64,000 bases of DNA from Gonatopus flavifemur (Eukaryota; Arthropoda; Insecta; Hymenoptera; Dryinidae), in contig JAFFJZ010000029.1 in NCBI GenBank assembly GCA_018340375.1, positions 2,108,001 to 2,172,000 of the forward strand. The letters are read 5' to 3'. The notes under the pieces are model-generated. The model did no database searches and was not told where the DNA came from. It saw only the letters and a list, made by a program, of their open reading frames with translations. Shown here piece after piece: positions 43,777 to 54,727 of the stretch. The position numbers and the translations under genes are program-made. Within the stretch, counting starts at the first letter, position 1; every line of letters begins with the position of its first letter.

Positions 43777-44116
43777 TTACAAAGAACACTGGATATGCTT
43801 CCAGCGAAGGGGCAGCAAGAGCAACCAGTTCTCAATAAAGTCCTCTCTCCCGATCATCCAAGTGTATGCAGACACGTGAAGAATTTCACACGAGGAGTGT
43901 AACGCATCGTCCATGAGCTCGTGCACCTAAAATTCATACAAATTATATTATTTCGTTAATATTATATTCTGGCCATATATATATATATATATATATATAA
44001 CTTAATAGAACCAATTATCGTACCACTTCTTTAACCGGTGCCGTTACAGCCTGACTTGGATTTTGAAGAGGAGGTCCAGGTTTACTTGGTATAGTTGGTG
44101 TTGATTGAATTGAGAT
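43777..44116 (-). CDS. Candidate host gene 3' end, two exons
   Basis: Minus strand. Exon 44116-44024 (31 codons, a Pro/Ser-rich peptide with PSKPGPPLQNPSQ) follows an acceptor TTTTTTTCAG and ends at a GTACGA donor. After a 97-bp intron (44023-43927) ending in GAATTTTAG, exon 43926-43777 reads VHELMDDALHSSCEIL..WMIGREDFIENW and stops at TAA (43777-43779). Phase 0 is kept across the join. No family is recognised and upstream exons were not found, so this may be the tail of a gene that starts to the right, or a chance set of splice-like signals. The plus strand of 43741-43902 is also open. Confidence 0.35.
43975..44000. repeat. (AT)n microsatellite
   Basis: An uninterrupted run of about 12 AT units, inside the putative 97-bp intron. 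Confidence 0.95.
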
Positions 44117-44119
44117 CTG

Positions 44120-44461
44120 AAAAAAAGTTGAAAAGACATTGAACAAGAATTAGAAAAAAAAATCCTGGTTTAGGTAGATTCTATGATCCATACATCACTC
44201 CCATAAGTATAAAGATTCAATAAAATTGGAGATTCTTTTGATCAACCTAAATATCAAAGTTTGAATAGAAAAAATCCTGTTCATCGATGCAAGTCTTGGT
44301 AGAAATCCCAAAAGTGCTGTACGTATGTTGAGAAATGTGTGTAAGTGCTTACTTTGTACCAAAATTGTTCTGTTAGAACAAGAGGTGTTTAAATATGTAC
44401 TATTCTTCCATATTCATTGTATTAGAATTGTACTTACACAATATGAATTGCTGCGATAGAG
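44120..44461. other. Unassigned DNA
   Basis: Nothing supported; would hold upstream intron sequence if the exon pair at 43777-44116 is real. Confidence 0.3.
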
Positions 44462-45158
44462 GGCTTGACGCTTTGATTTTGAAGTGCATCAAAGGAGCCA
44501 CTTATTTGAATGAACCTCACTATAATTCAAGTGAAAAGTACACAACACAATTTGATCAAATTTCCCTGTCAATACTCCCATAATAGTTACATGAAGTGTG
44601 CACCTTTAACATAAAAACGTGGCCTCAAGAAAATATCTCATCGACTCACCTTTTTCTGAATATGTACAATCCCTTGAATTATTTCCATTAATCTTTGTAT
44701 CAAACCCAAGTTTCAAATGTGTTATAAATATCATTAGAATTCTAAGATGGATAATATTTATAATACATTTGCAACTTGGGTTTGATACAAAGGTCAACCA
44801 AAAAATTATAACTGCTAATACTATGTCGCAAGGCTTAATCTTTATCACAAAAACCCATAAATATAAATACAAATTGGAAATATCCTTTCCAATGATAAAA
44901 GTTTATAGGAATAATTCAAGAGATTGTACATGTTTAGCAAAAGGTGAGTCGATGAACTGTTTTCTTGAGGCTCTTTTCTTTATGTTGAAGGTTATGTTTT
45001 TTATGTTAAGGTTTTTATGTTACACTTCATGTTACTATTATGGGAGTATTGACAGGGAAATTTGATCAACTTATGTTTTGTACTTCTCATTTGAATCATA
45101 GTGAGATTGATTCAAATTAGTGGCTCCTTTGATGAACTTCAAAATCAAAGCGTCAAGA
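44462..45158. mobile_element. ~700-bp foldback element
   Basis: Arms of about 300 bp: GCTTGACGCTTTGATTTTGA at left, complement ending near 45158. The centre holds TTTGTATCAAACCCAAGTTT and its complement near 44695 and 44772. Arms carry several indels relative to each other. The 148-codon frame inside is not conserved between arms. Confidence 0.85.
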
Positions 45159-45162
45159 AAAG

Positions 45163-45325
45163 AGGAAAGATGTTTTCAACAACTCGGATCTCTTTTTTCT
45201 TCTAATGATGTCACGCGCGACAGTCGCTAGCATGAGTATCCGGCTTGAGACTCGTGCTAGTGACTGTCGCGCGCGATATCATTAGAAGAAAAAAGAGGAA
45301 AGACGTTTTTCAACTCGGATCTTTT
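45163..45325. repeat. Inside-out copy of the CCGG..GCGCGCGAC MITE
   Basis: Same sequences as the MITE at 46257-46388, but in right-half then left-half order: CTCGGATCTC..ATGATGTCACGCGCGAC..TATCCGG is followed by GAGACTCGTGCTAG..CTCGGATC. It could be the junction of two copies that inserted end to end and lost their outer halves. Confidence 0.7.
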
Positions 45326-45386
45326 TGTTCCTCTGTGTATAATATCTCTATGATCCATGCTGGAGTAAGCACTTCCTAGCTTCCTA

Positions 45387-45889
45387 CCCGAAAGGAACAC
45401 GAAGCTCTGACGAACGTTCAGAATAGATCATGATAGATCAGACTGAAGCTCCGTTGGAGCTCAAGTTTAGATTCGGAAACGTTCGACGAAGGTCCGATGA
45501 ACGTTGAAATGTCCGCTTGAAAATAGCTTGAATGAAGGTTCATAGAACGTTTATTAAAGATTCTACGAAGATTCATTCAATCTTCAGTTTTTTATGTTTC
45601 AGACGGAATTACAATTATAGTTAGAAATGCCTCAATCTTTCATTTTTTCATGGAAAAATATACTTTGAAAAAAACTTTGATCGAAAAATTGCAACTCGAA
45701 CGAACCTTTAGCAAACGTTCGATGAATGTTTTATGAACGTTCATTCAAACTATTTTCAAGTGGACATTTCAACGTTCATCGGACCTTCGTCGAACGTTTA
45801 CGAATCTAAACTTGAGCTCCAACAGAGCTTCAGTCTGATCTATCATGATCTATTCTGAACATTTGTCGGAGCTTCATGTTCCCTTCGGG
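45387..45889. mobile_element. Foldback, CCCGAAGGGAACATGAAG family, copy 2
   Basis: 503 bp, flanked by TA on both sides. Very close to copy 1 but with the asymmetric middle in opposite orientation. Confidence 0.92.
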
Positions 45890-45941
45890 TAGCTAGTTCA
45901 GCTTAGGTTCGGTCAGAGAAACATAGTTGAAGATTTTGAGT

Positions 45942-46163
45942 GGACGTTTACGACAATTACTTGGAGTTTGCTCGAAGCAAGCAGTGGTGAAATTCCCCAG
46001 ATTTCCCTAGAGTACTACAAGCAATCATTCTGCCGTCTCACAAGTGATCGTAGCAAGCAGCAGGGTACACAAACCTCAAGTGGCGAGAAAGTTTGGCGTA
46101 TTTCAATATCCACAGAACCAGGCGCCGCTAGTGTACCTGGCTTGATTTCCCTCTCCCTGATTT
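45942..46163 (+). repeat. Dispersed repeat, copy 2, uninterrupted
   Basis: Matches 39627-39750 plus 40524-40640. The foldback site is empty here (TAGCAAGCAGCAGGGTAC at 46051-46068). Confidence 0.75.
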
Positions 46164-46256
46164 AAAATCAGAGATGCTATATTTGCAGTGGGGCGACGAT
46201 TGTGAATAAGGTAAGGTCGTGAAAAGTGAACAGTGGTGAACAATAGTGAACCTAAG

Positions 46257-46388
46257 GCCGGAGACTCACGCTAGCGACTGTCACGCGCGACATCATTAGT
46301 AGCAAAAAGAGGAATGATGTTTTCAACTCGGATCTCTCTTTCCTTCTAATGATGTCGCGCGCGACAGTCGCTAGCATGAGTATCCGGG
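46257..46388. mobile_element. MITE, CCGGAGACTCACGC family
   Basis: About 132 bp with TIRs of about 45 bp containing GCTAGCGACTGTC and the CpG-rich GCGCGCGAC. Confidence 0.85.
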
Positions 46389-47027
46389 ATGAGGTCGGAA
46401 TTCTAATACACTGCAAACCGATGTGAATCCAAAAGTTGATGAAAACCATACGAGCACATCTTGTAGTAATAGAATGAGCATTGATTGGAATTTTGTATTG
46501 TTTATTCTTGTTTCATAATTTTGAACAGAAAATAAGGATCAATTTTTATTGATGTGATCATATTTTGGATTTTTTACAGATCAAATTTCTGACCCTTCAA
46601 ACTGTTATGTGACAGATGGTAAGCATGTAGGGAATCAAATCGGGACCATTCAAGACATCAATGAGTTCTGTTCTAGTGAAGTAATTGAGGGTGTGAGAAT
46701 TCAAAAGGAATTCAAACGGAAATTTCATTACCAGGTAATTAGGAGTCATATCGGAACTTACTTCAGAGAAAGAACATAATTATGTGGACTTAAGTGCACT
46801 CGACTGTGCTCATTCAACTATCATGTTTTAGTCCGTGTGCGGATCTCACATACATAGGATGTGACATTCAACCTCTTCCAAGAGATGATTCTTGATGCGA
46901 AAACAAGAGACTTTTGCCCTTAGCAAAATATTTGTAAATGCTGTTTCAGAATGATAATCAAAATAAATTGACCATTCAGGTCGCAGGTACATCGGCTACT
47001 CCGATGACTGATGAGTATACTCATGTT
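46389..47027. other. Unassigned; a few exon-like signals
   Basis: No gene can be supported. TTTTTTACAG before and GGTAAGC after a 39-base stretch (46581-46619), and an acceptor-like CATTCAG before an open plus-strand stretch at 46980, are noted only as weak splice-like signals. Confidence 0.25.
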
Positions 47028-47397
47028 CCAGATAGCACAAGAGTCCCCACAAAGAGCTCCAGTTATAACGGTAAAATTGAATTCGTTATGAATACCTTGA
47101 ATTCAAATTGAGGTCTTAATGAACACCTTAGGAGGCTTCCGAAGTAGCTGATCTGAGTGATCTGGATCGCTTTTCAACCAATCAAAAAGCTGGAAGAGTG
47201 ATCCGGATCAATTGAATCAGCTACTTTGGAAGCCTCCTTAGTGTTCAGAAAGAATTCATGTTGCAAGTCCATCCAAGATTCTCCAGGGATTCAAAATGAA
47301 TTCATATTGAATTCATTTTCACTGTCATAACGGAGACCGTTCAAGAATTCTTTGAGGAGTCTTTGGAGAATTCAAACACATCATTTGTGCGATCTGG
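47028..47397. mobile_element. CCAGATAGCAC-ended element with a MITE inside
   Basis: 370 bp. CCAGATAGCACAAG at left and TTGTGCGATCTGG at right are inverted; GAATTC words repeat inside. The 47120-47247 MITE interrupts it. Confidence 0.65.
47120..47247. mobile_element. MITE, TGAACACCTTAGGAGGC family
   Basis: 128 bp; TIR TGAACACCTTAGGAGGCTTC and complement, continuing to AAGTAGCTGAT. Confidence 0.8.
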
Positions 47398-47533
47398 GTG
47401 TAACATTCAGTTGATTGATAGAAGTCGACTTCGAAACTAAATATTTTAAAGTCTCTTCCTAAAGACCTCAATGTCTTGTTTTTGCCCCAGAAATGATCAC
47501 TTGGAAGAGGCGGAATGTTTCCTAGGATACTCT
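47398..47533. other. Unassigned spacer
   Basis: Nothing supported. Confidence 0.3.
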
Positions 47534-48298
47534 CCCATGTAACACAGAATATTCTGAGAATATTCTCACAACATCCGTAAAATGTACTCGATCGAATATT
47601 CTCACAAAAAGCGTAGAAGATTCGTGAATATTCATAGAAGATTCTTAGAACAATTGAATGAGACTGTTTCGAATATTCTAGGAACGTTCGTACAATATGC
47701 GCACAAAGTTTGTGGGGAGATTGATGAACAGCGCATGCGCAAGTGAAGGTGATGACATGAATTCAGTAATGGCGGATAATGTTGTTGACAGGCTACAGAC
47801 TCTTGGGTAAAACATTATTTTAATTTGTATTTGGGGAATAATAAATGTATGAAAGGTGCATATTAATACTAGTATCGCAAATGTTCTCTAAGAGTGCCAT
47901 GTGTGGAAAATAATCCTCAAAAGTGTAATAAAATATTAAGAAATGCCGTATATATTATGATTGCCTGTTGCGATCATAAGTATCTTATCTATCCATGTGA
48001 ATTCATAATATTGCTAACAATTCATGATTACAGATGTTGAATGATCAAAAAAATTGATTGTGAAGTAGTTTCCGGTCACATGTAGCAGTTTATATTTTTA
48101 TTTTACTAGCATTTTTTTGTAATATACCCACGATTACTCGTAGCATTATATTCCGAGAATATTTGAAACAGTCTCATTCAAACATTCTGAGAATGTGCGT
48201 AGAATATATTCGCACGTGATGAGAATCTCCATAGAAAATTCGAATATCCTCAACGTATATTCTCAGAACATTCTCAGAACATGCGTGTGCTACCTGGG
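47534..48298. mobile_element. CCCAGGTAGCAC-ended element rich in GAATATTCT words
   Basis: 765 bp. Left CCCATGTAACAC and right GTGCTACCTGGG are inverted. Both subterminal regions carry many GAATATTC / ATTCTGAGAATA palindromes. No ORF of note. Confidence 0.65.
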
Positions 48299-48424
48299 CT
48301 GTTTATGTTTACGCGAATGCATACACATGCACGCACACATACTCTCGCGCTCAGATATAGAAAGACTTTCGCAATAGAGAATCCTTGGTGAAAATAAAGT
48401 TTTACACTGTAGTTACAGTGCAAT

Positions 48425-48927
48425 CCCGAAGAGAACATGAAGCTTCAGCGAGCTTTCAGATTAGATCTGTATAGATCGGATCGAAGGTTCATGAAAGCTA
48501 ACTTTTAGCTTCAGAAACGTTTGACAAAGGTTCTGCGGACGTTGAAATGTCCGCCTTGAAATACGTCCAGGAAACATAAATGGAACGTTCGCTGAAGGTT
48601 CATCGAAGGTTTGAGGAAGCTTCACAAAAATATCTATACTTAGATTAATTTATAATAATTTATGTTTATTAATTCATTTATTTTTCATATAAATTAATCA
48701 AAATTAATATAAGTATAGATATTTTTGTAAAGCTTCGTCAAGCCTTCGATAAACCTCCAATGAACGTTCCATCTATGTTTCCTGAACGTATTCCGAGGCG
48801 GACATTTCAACGTCCGTAGAACCTTTGTCAAACGTTTGTGAATCTAGAAGTTACCTCTAATGAACCTTCGGCCCGATCTATACACATCTAATCTGAACGT
48901 TCGCTGAAGCTTCATGTTCTCTTCGGG
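48425..48927. mobile_element. Foldback, CCCGAAGAGAACATGAAG family, copy 3
   Basis: 503 bp, more diverged from copies 1 and 2. The AT-rich centre is TTAATTTATAATAATTTATG. Its right edge is exactly where the LINE reading frame ends. Confidence 0.88.
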
Positions 48928-51250
48928 TTTATACAATAGTTTTCTAGTAATATTGTTTTCATCGTGTTGAGAGTATTTTCTAACTCAGCACCAGTCGTAG
49001 CTAATATGGCTATGTCATCCGCAAATCTCAGCATGCTTACATTGTCACCTTGAATCAGTAATTTCAATTGCACGTCATCGCTTCTTCTATATACAAATTG
49101 AAAATCAATGGCGATAGTGAGCATCCTTGTCTCATCCCTCTTTTAATTTGTGCTTCTCCTTTTTGACCCTTCATTTCTATTATTGCGGTTTGATTCTTAT
49201 ATAGTTCATATATTATTCTCCTATCCTTGAAATTAATTCCTACCTTTTTCAAAATCGTGAACATTTTCTCCCAATCAACATTATCGAATGCTTTTTGTAT
49301 ATCTACAAAACCTATATACACAGACTTTTTCAACTCTAAACTTTCCTGTAGGACTGTTCTGAGTACTGATATTGCTTCCCGCGTTCCCCTATTTTTCCTA
49401 AAACCAAACTGATCTTCGGCTAATCTACTCTCTATTTTATTTTCTATTCTCCTGTATATAATTTTTGTCAGTATTTTCGAGACATGTGAAGTTAAACTAA
49501 TCTTTCTGTAGTTCTCGCATTTGTCTGCTCCTCGTTTTTTCGGAATGGTGACAATTTTATTCTTCTGGAAATCTTTTGGTACCTCTCCTCTTTCGTACAT
49601 GTCTCTGACTAATTCAAACAGTGCGTCACGAGTTCTTTGACTGGAGGCTTTGATAAGGTCCGCACTTATGCCATCTATTCCTGGTGCCTTATTATTTTTC
49701 AATTCTTTCAAAGCCCTGTCGAATTCTGATCTCAAAATTGAATCTCCCAATTCTTCTTCATCGACATCTTCCTCCCTCTCTAAAAATCCTATATTATCGC
49801 TTCCTTTATAAAGATCTTTTAAATGAATAATCCATTGTTCCATTTTTTCCTCCGTTCTTATCAATTGTCTCCCTAGTGAATTTCTAATTTTACTGTTTCC
49901 AGATTTCATTTGTTCGAAAAATCGCTTAACAATCCTATATGCCTCATCTAGTTTCCTTAAATGTAATTTTACTCCTGCATGCTGACATTTTTCCTCTAAC
50001 CATTGTTCTTTTGCTTTCCTCGATTCTCTTATTATTTTATTCCTCAGTGCCTTGTATGTCTGCTGGTCATGTTCGCTACTCTTATTCTTGTATTTCCTCC
50101 TTTCATTAATCAAATCAAGAATTTCTTCTCTTATCCATGATTTCTTAGGTTCTACTCCATCGTTTTTCAAAATTTCATCCACACATTGTTCTATATTCCT
50201 CTTTATATTTCTCCATCTACTCTCTATTTTCAAGTCTTTCTCTTGTCGATCCTCCAATTTTTCGTCCAACATCACTTTGTATGCCTCCCGTGTTTGTTCT
50301 TGTTTGAGATTCTTCAAATTCCATCTTCTTTGCATTTTCCTTCTCTTCTTCAGAGCTTTGAATTTCAGAGAACATTTCATGAGCAACATATTGTGATCAC
50401 TATCCATATCCGCGCCTGGATAAGTTTTACAGCTCCTCACTTGGTTTCTAAATCTTTGTTTCACTAATATGTAATCAATTTGGTATCTTGCTGTATCTCC
50501 TGGCATTTTCCAAGTATAGATCCTTCTTGGATGATTTTTAAATGATGTGTTGATGATAACCATTTTATGGCTTTCACAGAATTCGATTAAACGTTGTCCT
50601 CTTTCATTTTTTTCTCCTAACGCAAAATCTCCTGTCATGTTGCCCTCTTTTCCTTGCCCTACTACCGCATCCCAGTCACCTATGATCATTAAATTTTCTT
50701 CTCCCTTTACATATTCTATCACTCCTTCTATTTCATCGTACGTTTTTTCGATATCTTCCTCTGAGTACGCAGATGTGGGCATGTATACTTGAACTATAAC
50801 AGTGTCTACCGGTTTCGTTCTAACTCTGACCATCATTACGCGTTCGCTATGTCGCAAATAATTTTCTATCCTATTCCCCACCCTTTTATGCATAATAATT
50901 CCCACACCTGCTACCATTCATTGATCCTGTATGAATGATTCTAGAATCCCCACTCCAGAAATCCCCTTCTTGCGGCCATCTCATTTCGCTAATTCTCATT
51001 ACATCGATACGTAACCTATTCATTTCTAATTTCAAATTTTCTAGCTTTCCTGTTTGTCTCAGTGATCTAACATTCCACGCTCCGACTCGAAGGATGTTCT
51101 CTTTCTTCCCTATCTTCTTTGGTTTTCTATCTCGTTTGATGAAGTTCTCTCGAGCAGCCTCCACCTGGAGATCCGAACGGGAGGCTATTTTACCTCCGGA
51201 ATATTTTACTCGAGTGAAAGCCATCATATTGTTGTGGCTTTTTCTCTCGA
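48928..51250 (-). mobile_element. RTE-type non-LTR retrotransposon, truncated
   Basis: Minus strand, endonuclease then RT. The 3' part after RT motif C is missing at the foldback edge, and no continuation is seen left of 48425. The 5' boundary is unclear; homology begins by 51227. No poly-A or short-repeat tail is present because the 3' end is lost. Confidence 0.9.
48930..51227 (-). pseudogene. RTE endonuclease-reverse transcriptase, two frameshifts
   Basis: Copies the LINE RNA at a nicked target. Three frames are needed: 51227-50890, 50917-49064 and 49124-48930. The APE-type endonuclease shows [19 protein letters not shown], a YQIDYILVKQRFRNQV block and DSDHN. The GDWN motif reads GDWD, so the usual catalytic Asn is Asp here. 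RT shows NNKAPGIDGISADLIKA, IPKKRG, FGFRKNRGTREA, VDIQKAFDNVDW, MRQGCSLSPLIFNLYIEEA and, after the second frameshift, RFADDIAILA. Frameshifts lie near 50910 and 49075. Motif order and wording match RTE/BovB-like proteins often labelled craniofacial development protein 2-like. It is dead. Confidence 0.93.
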
Positions 51251-52352
51251 TAAATTAAAATTTCAAAATTCCAGGTTTGGAAAAAGATTTCATTTCCTCG
51301 GGAATATTGAAAGATGTAAAGGAAGGTAGTTTCCCCTTGCTTTTCCTCCTTTTTTGCCGATGTTCCTGGCGTTGGGATGATTCAGTTTCTTTCAGTTCGT
51401 ACTCTTCCTCTCGAGTAGTTTATTCCACCCGAAAAGGCACCCAAATCTGAGATACTTATCCTCCCCACCACGTAAAGGGAGCAGATACTACCAAGGATGG
51501 ATAAAAAGGGTATCAAGGACAGGTATAAAGAATATCCCTCTGGAAGACCCGCAATCATCCCACGGGGAGGTCTTCCCACGTTTTCATTGAATTGCAATCA
51601 TTTATCAGTATTCACAAAAAAAATCTACAAACACATCCTAATGGAAAATTTCATGACGTTCAAGATTTCGAATGGATGCAACAGGATATACCCCATCTGA
51701 AACCAGAGGGGTCCACCCCTCGACTGCTCTGCTTTGCTCAGCAGTCCGACCCCCTTTGAAATTCGCTTCGCTCATTTTGAATAGAGCGTAGCCTGCATAT
51801 GCCCGCTTCGCTCGCATTTTGAACAATTCAGATATCCGGGGATATATGGGGAGGCACTCATCGGTTTTTACCTCAATTGAGAAACTTTGTAAATGTAATG
51901 TTCAGATAGCCTGGAACTTATTGCCTACCATCCTTAATACCATCTCCGAATGATTCAGAAACATGTACCTGGAGAACTGTAGAATTTCAACTGTCCTGGT
52001 GGGAATGAAGCCTGAAAGCGCGACGAAAGCGTGAGCTCAAAGTAATTTAAGCGTAATAAGGATACCGAAGGGTTATTTGGGCGTAATTTAGAAAAGAATC
52101 CGAATATTTTCAGGCTTCATTTGTTTCAATAGCTACTCCCTTCACTTTTGAATTCTCACTAGTGCGCAGTTGTCATAACGTCAACCAGCTCTTGAAGAGT
52201 CTTCGGATGCAGTGAAGCTTACACGGGAAGATCGGAATTATTATTTCCTTTCAACATTGCAGCCCAGAATTTCATTCAGCACTCTGGAAAATCCCTAGAG
52301 CCCGTGTTACATGAAACAATATAATTTTGTTCATTAGAGCAAGAATCACTAT
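51251..52352. other. Unassigned; possible LINE 5' UTR and a small inverted repeat
   Basis: 51251-51700 may be the 5' UTR of the LINE. GAAGCCTGAAA (52010) and TTTCAGGCTTC (52108) are inverted ends of a possible ~120-bp element. A short hairpin ACTGCT..AGCAGT lies near 51725. No gene. Confidence 0.4.
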
Positions 52353-52835
52353 ATTCACGTGTGCCATATTGGATTCACCATGTTAAATTCGTTGTTCGAC
52401 GTCAGATTTGGATTCCTCACCCGCCAAAACCCTAGGACCCATGTTGCATACAAATCTGTCCACAAATGCGAAGTTGACTGAATTCACGTCCGCCATCTTG
52501 GATCCGCCATGTGGAACTCGTTTTTCGACGTCAGATTTGAATTTCTCACCCTTCAAAACCCTTAGGACCCATGTTCCATATAAATCTGTCCACAAATGCA
52601 AAGCTGACTACATTCACGTCCGCCATCTTGGATCCGCTATCATGAATCCGGGATTTGACCCCAGATTCGAATTCAGCACACTCAAAAACCCCTAGAATAC
52701 ATTATGAATCTGTCCACAAATGCGAAGTTGACTAAATTCACGTCCGTCATCTTGGATCCGCCATCTGGAACTCGTTTTTCGACGTCAGATTCGAATTTCT
52801 CATCCTTCAAAACCCCTAGGACCCATGTTCCATAA
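52353..52835 (+). repeat. ~130-bp tandem repeat, ~4 units
   Basis: CTGTCCACAAATGC begins near 52456, 52586 and 52710. Each unit also has TTCACGTCCGCCATCTTGGA and TTCGACGTCAGATT. Spacing is 130 and 124 bp. Noncoding. Confidence 0.88.
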
Positions 52836-52900
52836 TAATTCATCGATCCGAGCCAAGATAGCGAATATTCAAGGACTGCGGAGAAAATGAGGTATACGTA

Positions 52901-53805
52901 CAGGGTGGTCCATTCGAAGTGATATAGTCAAATATCTCGGAAACTAATGGACATGGAAAAAAATGTTTCAGGAAAAAAGTTTAGGGTTCCAAGGGGGAAG
53001 TATGATGCTGACCTTGAAAAATCCCTCAGAGGTCATTTTGAGAGTCATTTAGGGGTCAAGATGATTTTTTTTAATGAGACCCCCATTTTTTCATCATGGC
53101 ACGGAAAAGCTGGTTTCAAACCCTTCACGAAACACTGGTCATGAACCCCTTTCCGCCCATTGGGGTGCAAGGTATAGACCGTCGAAGTTATTGATGAACT
53201 ACTCTTAGCGCTACCCAGGAACAACGACGTGGACGTGGTAGTTCTCTGTTCCCTCCGGAGTGCTTGATTTCAAAATTTGGAAGTTTTTTGTAAATGAGGG
53301 AGGACATGATCGATCGCATCCGCACTGTTTGTGCCAACATACCAGGATTATGTATCCAGGCAGAGGGGGGTAACTTCGAGCAATTATTGTAACAGCATCA
53401 AGCACCCCTCATGTGAGAGGCAAGGGGACTCACGATAAACAAGCACTGCGGAGGGAACAGAGAACTACCACGTCCACGTCGTTGTTCCTGGCTAGCGCTA
53501 AGGGTAGTTCATCAATAACTCCGACGGTCCATACCTTGCACCCCAATGGGCGGAAAGGGGTCCATGACCAGTGTTTCGTAAAGGGTTTGGAACCAGCTTC
53601 CCCCTGCCATGATAAAAAAAGGGGGGTCCCATTCGAAAAAACCATCTTGACCCCTAAATGACCTCCAAAATGACCTCTGATGGATCTTTGGAGGTCAGCA
53701 TCATACTTCCCCCTTGGAACCCTAAATTTTTTATCTGAAACATTTTTTTCCATCTCCACCAGTTTCCGAGATATTTGACTATATCACTCCAAATGGACCA
53801 CCCTG
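52901..53805. mobile_element. 905-bp foldback, CAGGGTGGTCCATT family, TA target
   Basis: Arms of about 370 bp (CAGGGTGGTCCATTCGAAGT and complement) include ATATCTCGGAAACT, flanked by TA. The loop (about 53270-53430) is unrelated sequence. Frames of 65-109 codons on both strands of the arms are by-products. Confidence 0.88.
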
Positions 53806-54016
53806 TATATCTATACAGCGGAGAAAATTTTCTCCGAGATCACCTATTTCTCCAGAAAAAGATGAAAACAAAATAGAAGGACTTGTCCGATTGCAATAAA
53901 AAAATAATGGTATCGGGCGATGGCTCCTCTATAAATTTCATCCAATTTGGTCCACTCGGTCCAGAGTTATCGCTGGTACAGACAGACAGACAGACATACG
54001 AAATTCTGACGAAATT
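53806..54016. other. Spacer with a CAGA microsatellite
   Basis: ACAGACAGACAGACAGACAT lies near 53980. Otherwise nothing. Confidence 0.5.
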
Positions 54017-54727
54017 TTGATGAATTGTTCACATGTTTCTAACCATCAAATAAAAATTGAAAAATCTCCAAACACTTTTTCACATCTGATATTCAAATTC
54101 AGCATAGGATGTCTTTATAGGATTTCGAAATTTTTCAATGATCATAAACATGTTAATAATTCATGGGAAGTTGGTCAGAATCTTTGCACAGCGCAATTTT
54201 ATTTATATTTGTCTGGAATAAATCAAGAAACTCTGAGAGGATTCTGTACAGGATGTCCCAAATTTATTGAATTTCGCATCAAAATTTCAGCGTTTTCCAG
54301 ATTTTTTCAGAAAAAGTGCAATGGTTTTCAGAGATTATGCATAGTTTTGCAGGGTGACGAGGACGTAAATTTTCTTCAAATTTTATTCCTTTCCTCTTTC
54401 TGTTTCCTATTTGCTCTCTCAATCTTCCCCTTTTGTTCAATTCCTATGGATGAATTGTCTATAAGGGTAAAACAGAAACCTGTTGCTCTATCGACAAATT
54501 CATCCTGGGAAATATACGCATACGGTAAACGAAGATTCCTGTACACTCTAATTATAGAGAAAAAGAAATATTCGTTTAAAACACAAGTTGAGAACAACTT
54601 GTGTTCCCGCTATGTTTCTACCATATTTAAAAGGGACCAACAAATCTGGAAAACCAGAGACCCCTTTCTTTATCTTTTATTGCTTCCTCTTTCAAATAGG
54701 AGCACGTTCCAAACCACCCTACAATAA
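54017..54727 (+). CDS. Unrecognised 236-codon ORF
   Basis: An unusually long open frame for this AT-rich sequence. It has one hydrophobic stretch (about residues 118-142: LQILFLSSFCFLFALSIF) that could span a membrane, no Cys/His pattern, and no family signature. Codon use is close to the surrounding base composition. No promoter or splice evidence. It may be chance or a decayed fragment of an unknown gene. Confidence 0.2.
   Translation: MMNCSHVSNHQIKIEKSPNTFSHLIFKFSIGCLYRISKFFNDHKHVNNSWEVGQNLCTAQFYLYLSGINQETLRGFCTGCPKFIEFRIKISAFSRFFQKKCNGFQRLCIVLQGDEDVNFLQILFLSSFCFLFALSIFPFCSIPMDELSIRVKQKPVALSTNSSWEIYAYGKRRFLYTLIIEKKKYSFKTQVENNLCSRYVSTIFKRDQQIWKTRDPFLYLLLLPLSNRSTFQTTLQ

Noticed and set aside
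44619..45065. 148-codon frame
   Set aside because: It crosses the centre of the ~700-bp foldback and is not preserved between the two arms.
50052..50467. Plus-strand frames of 93-114 codons
   Set aside because: Antisense to the RTE endonuclease-RT, which has clear motifs on the minus strand.
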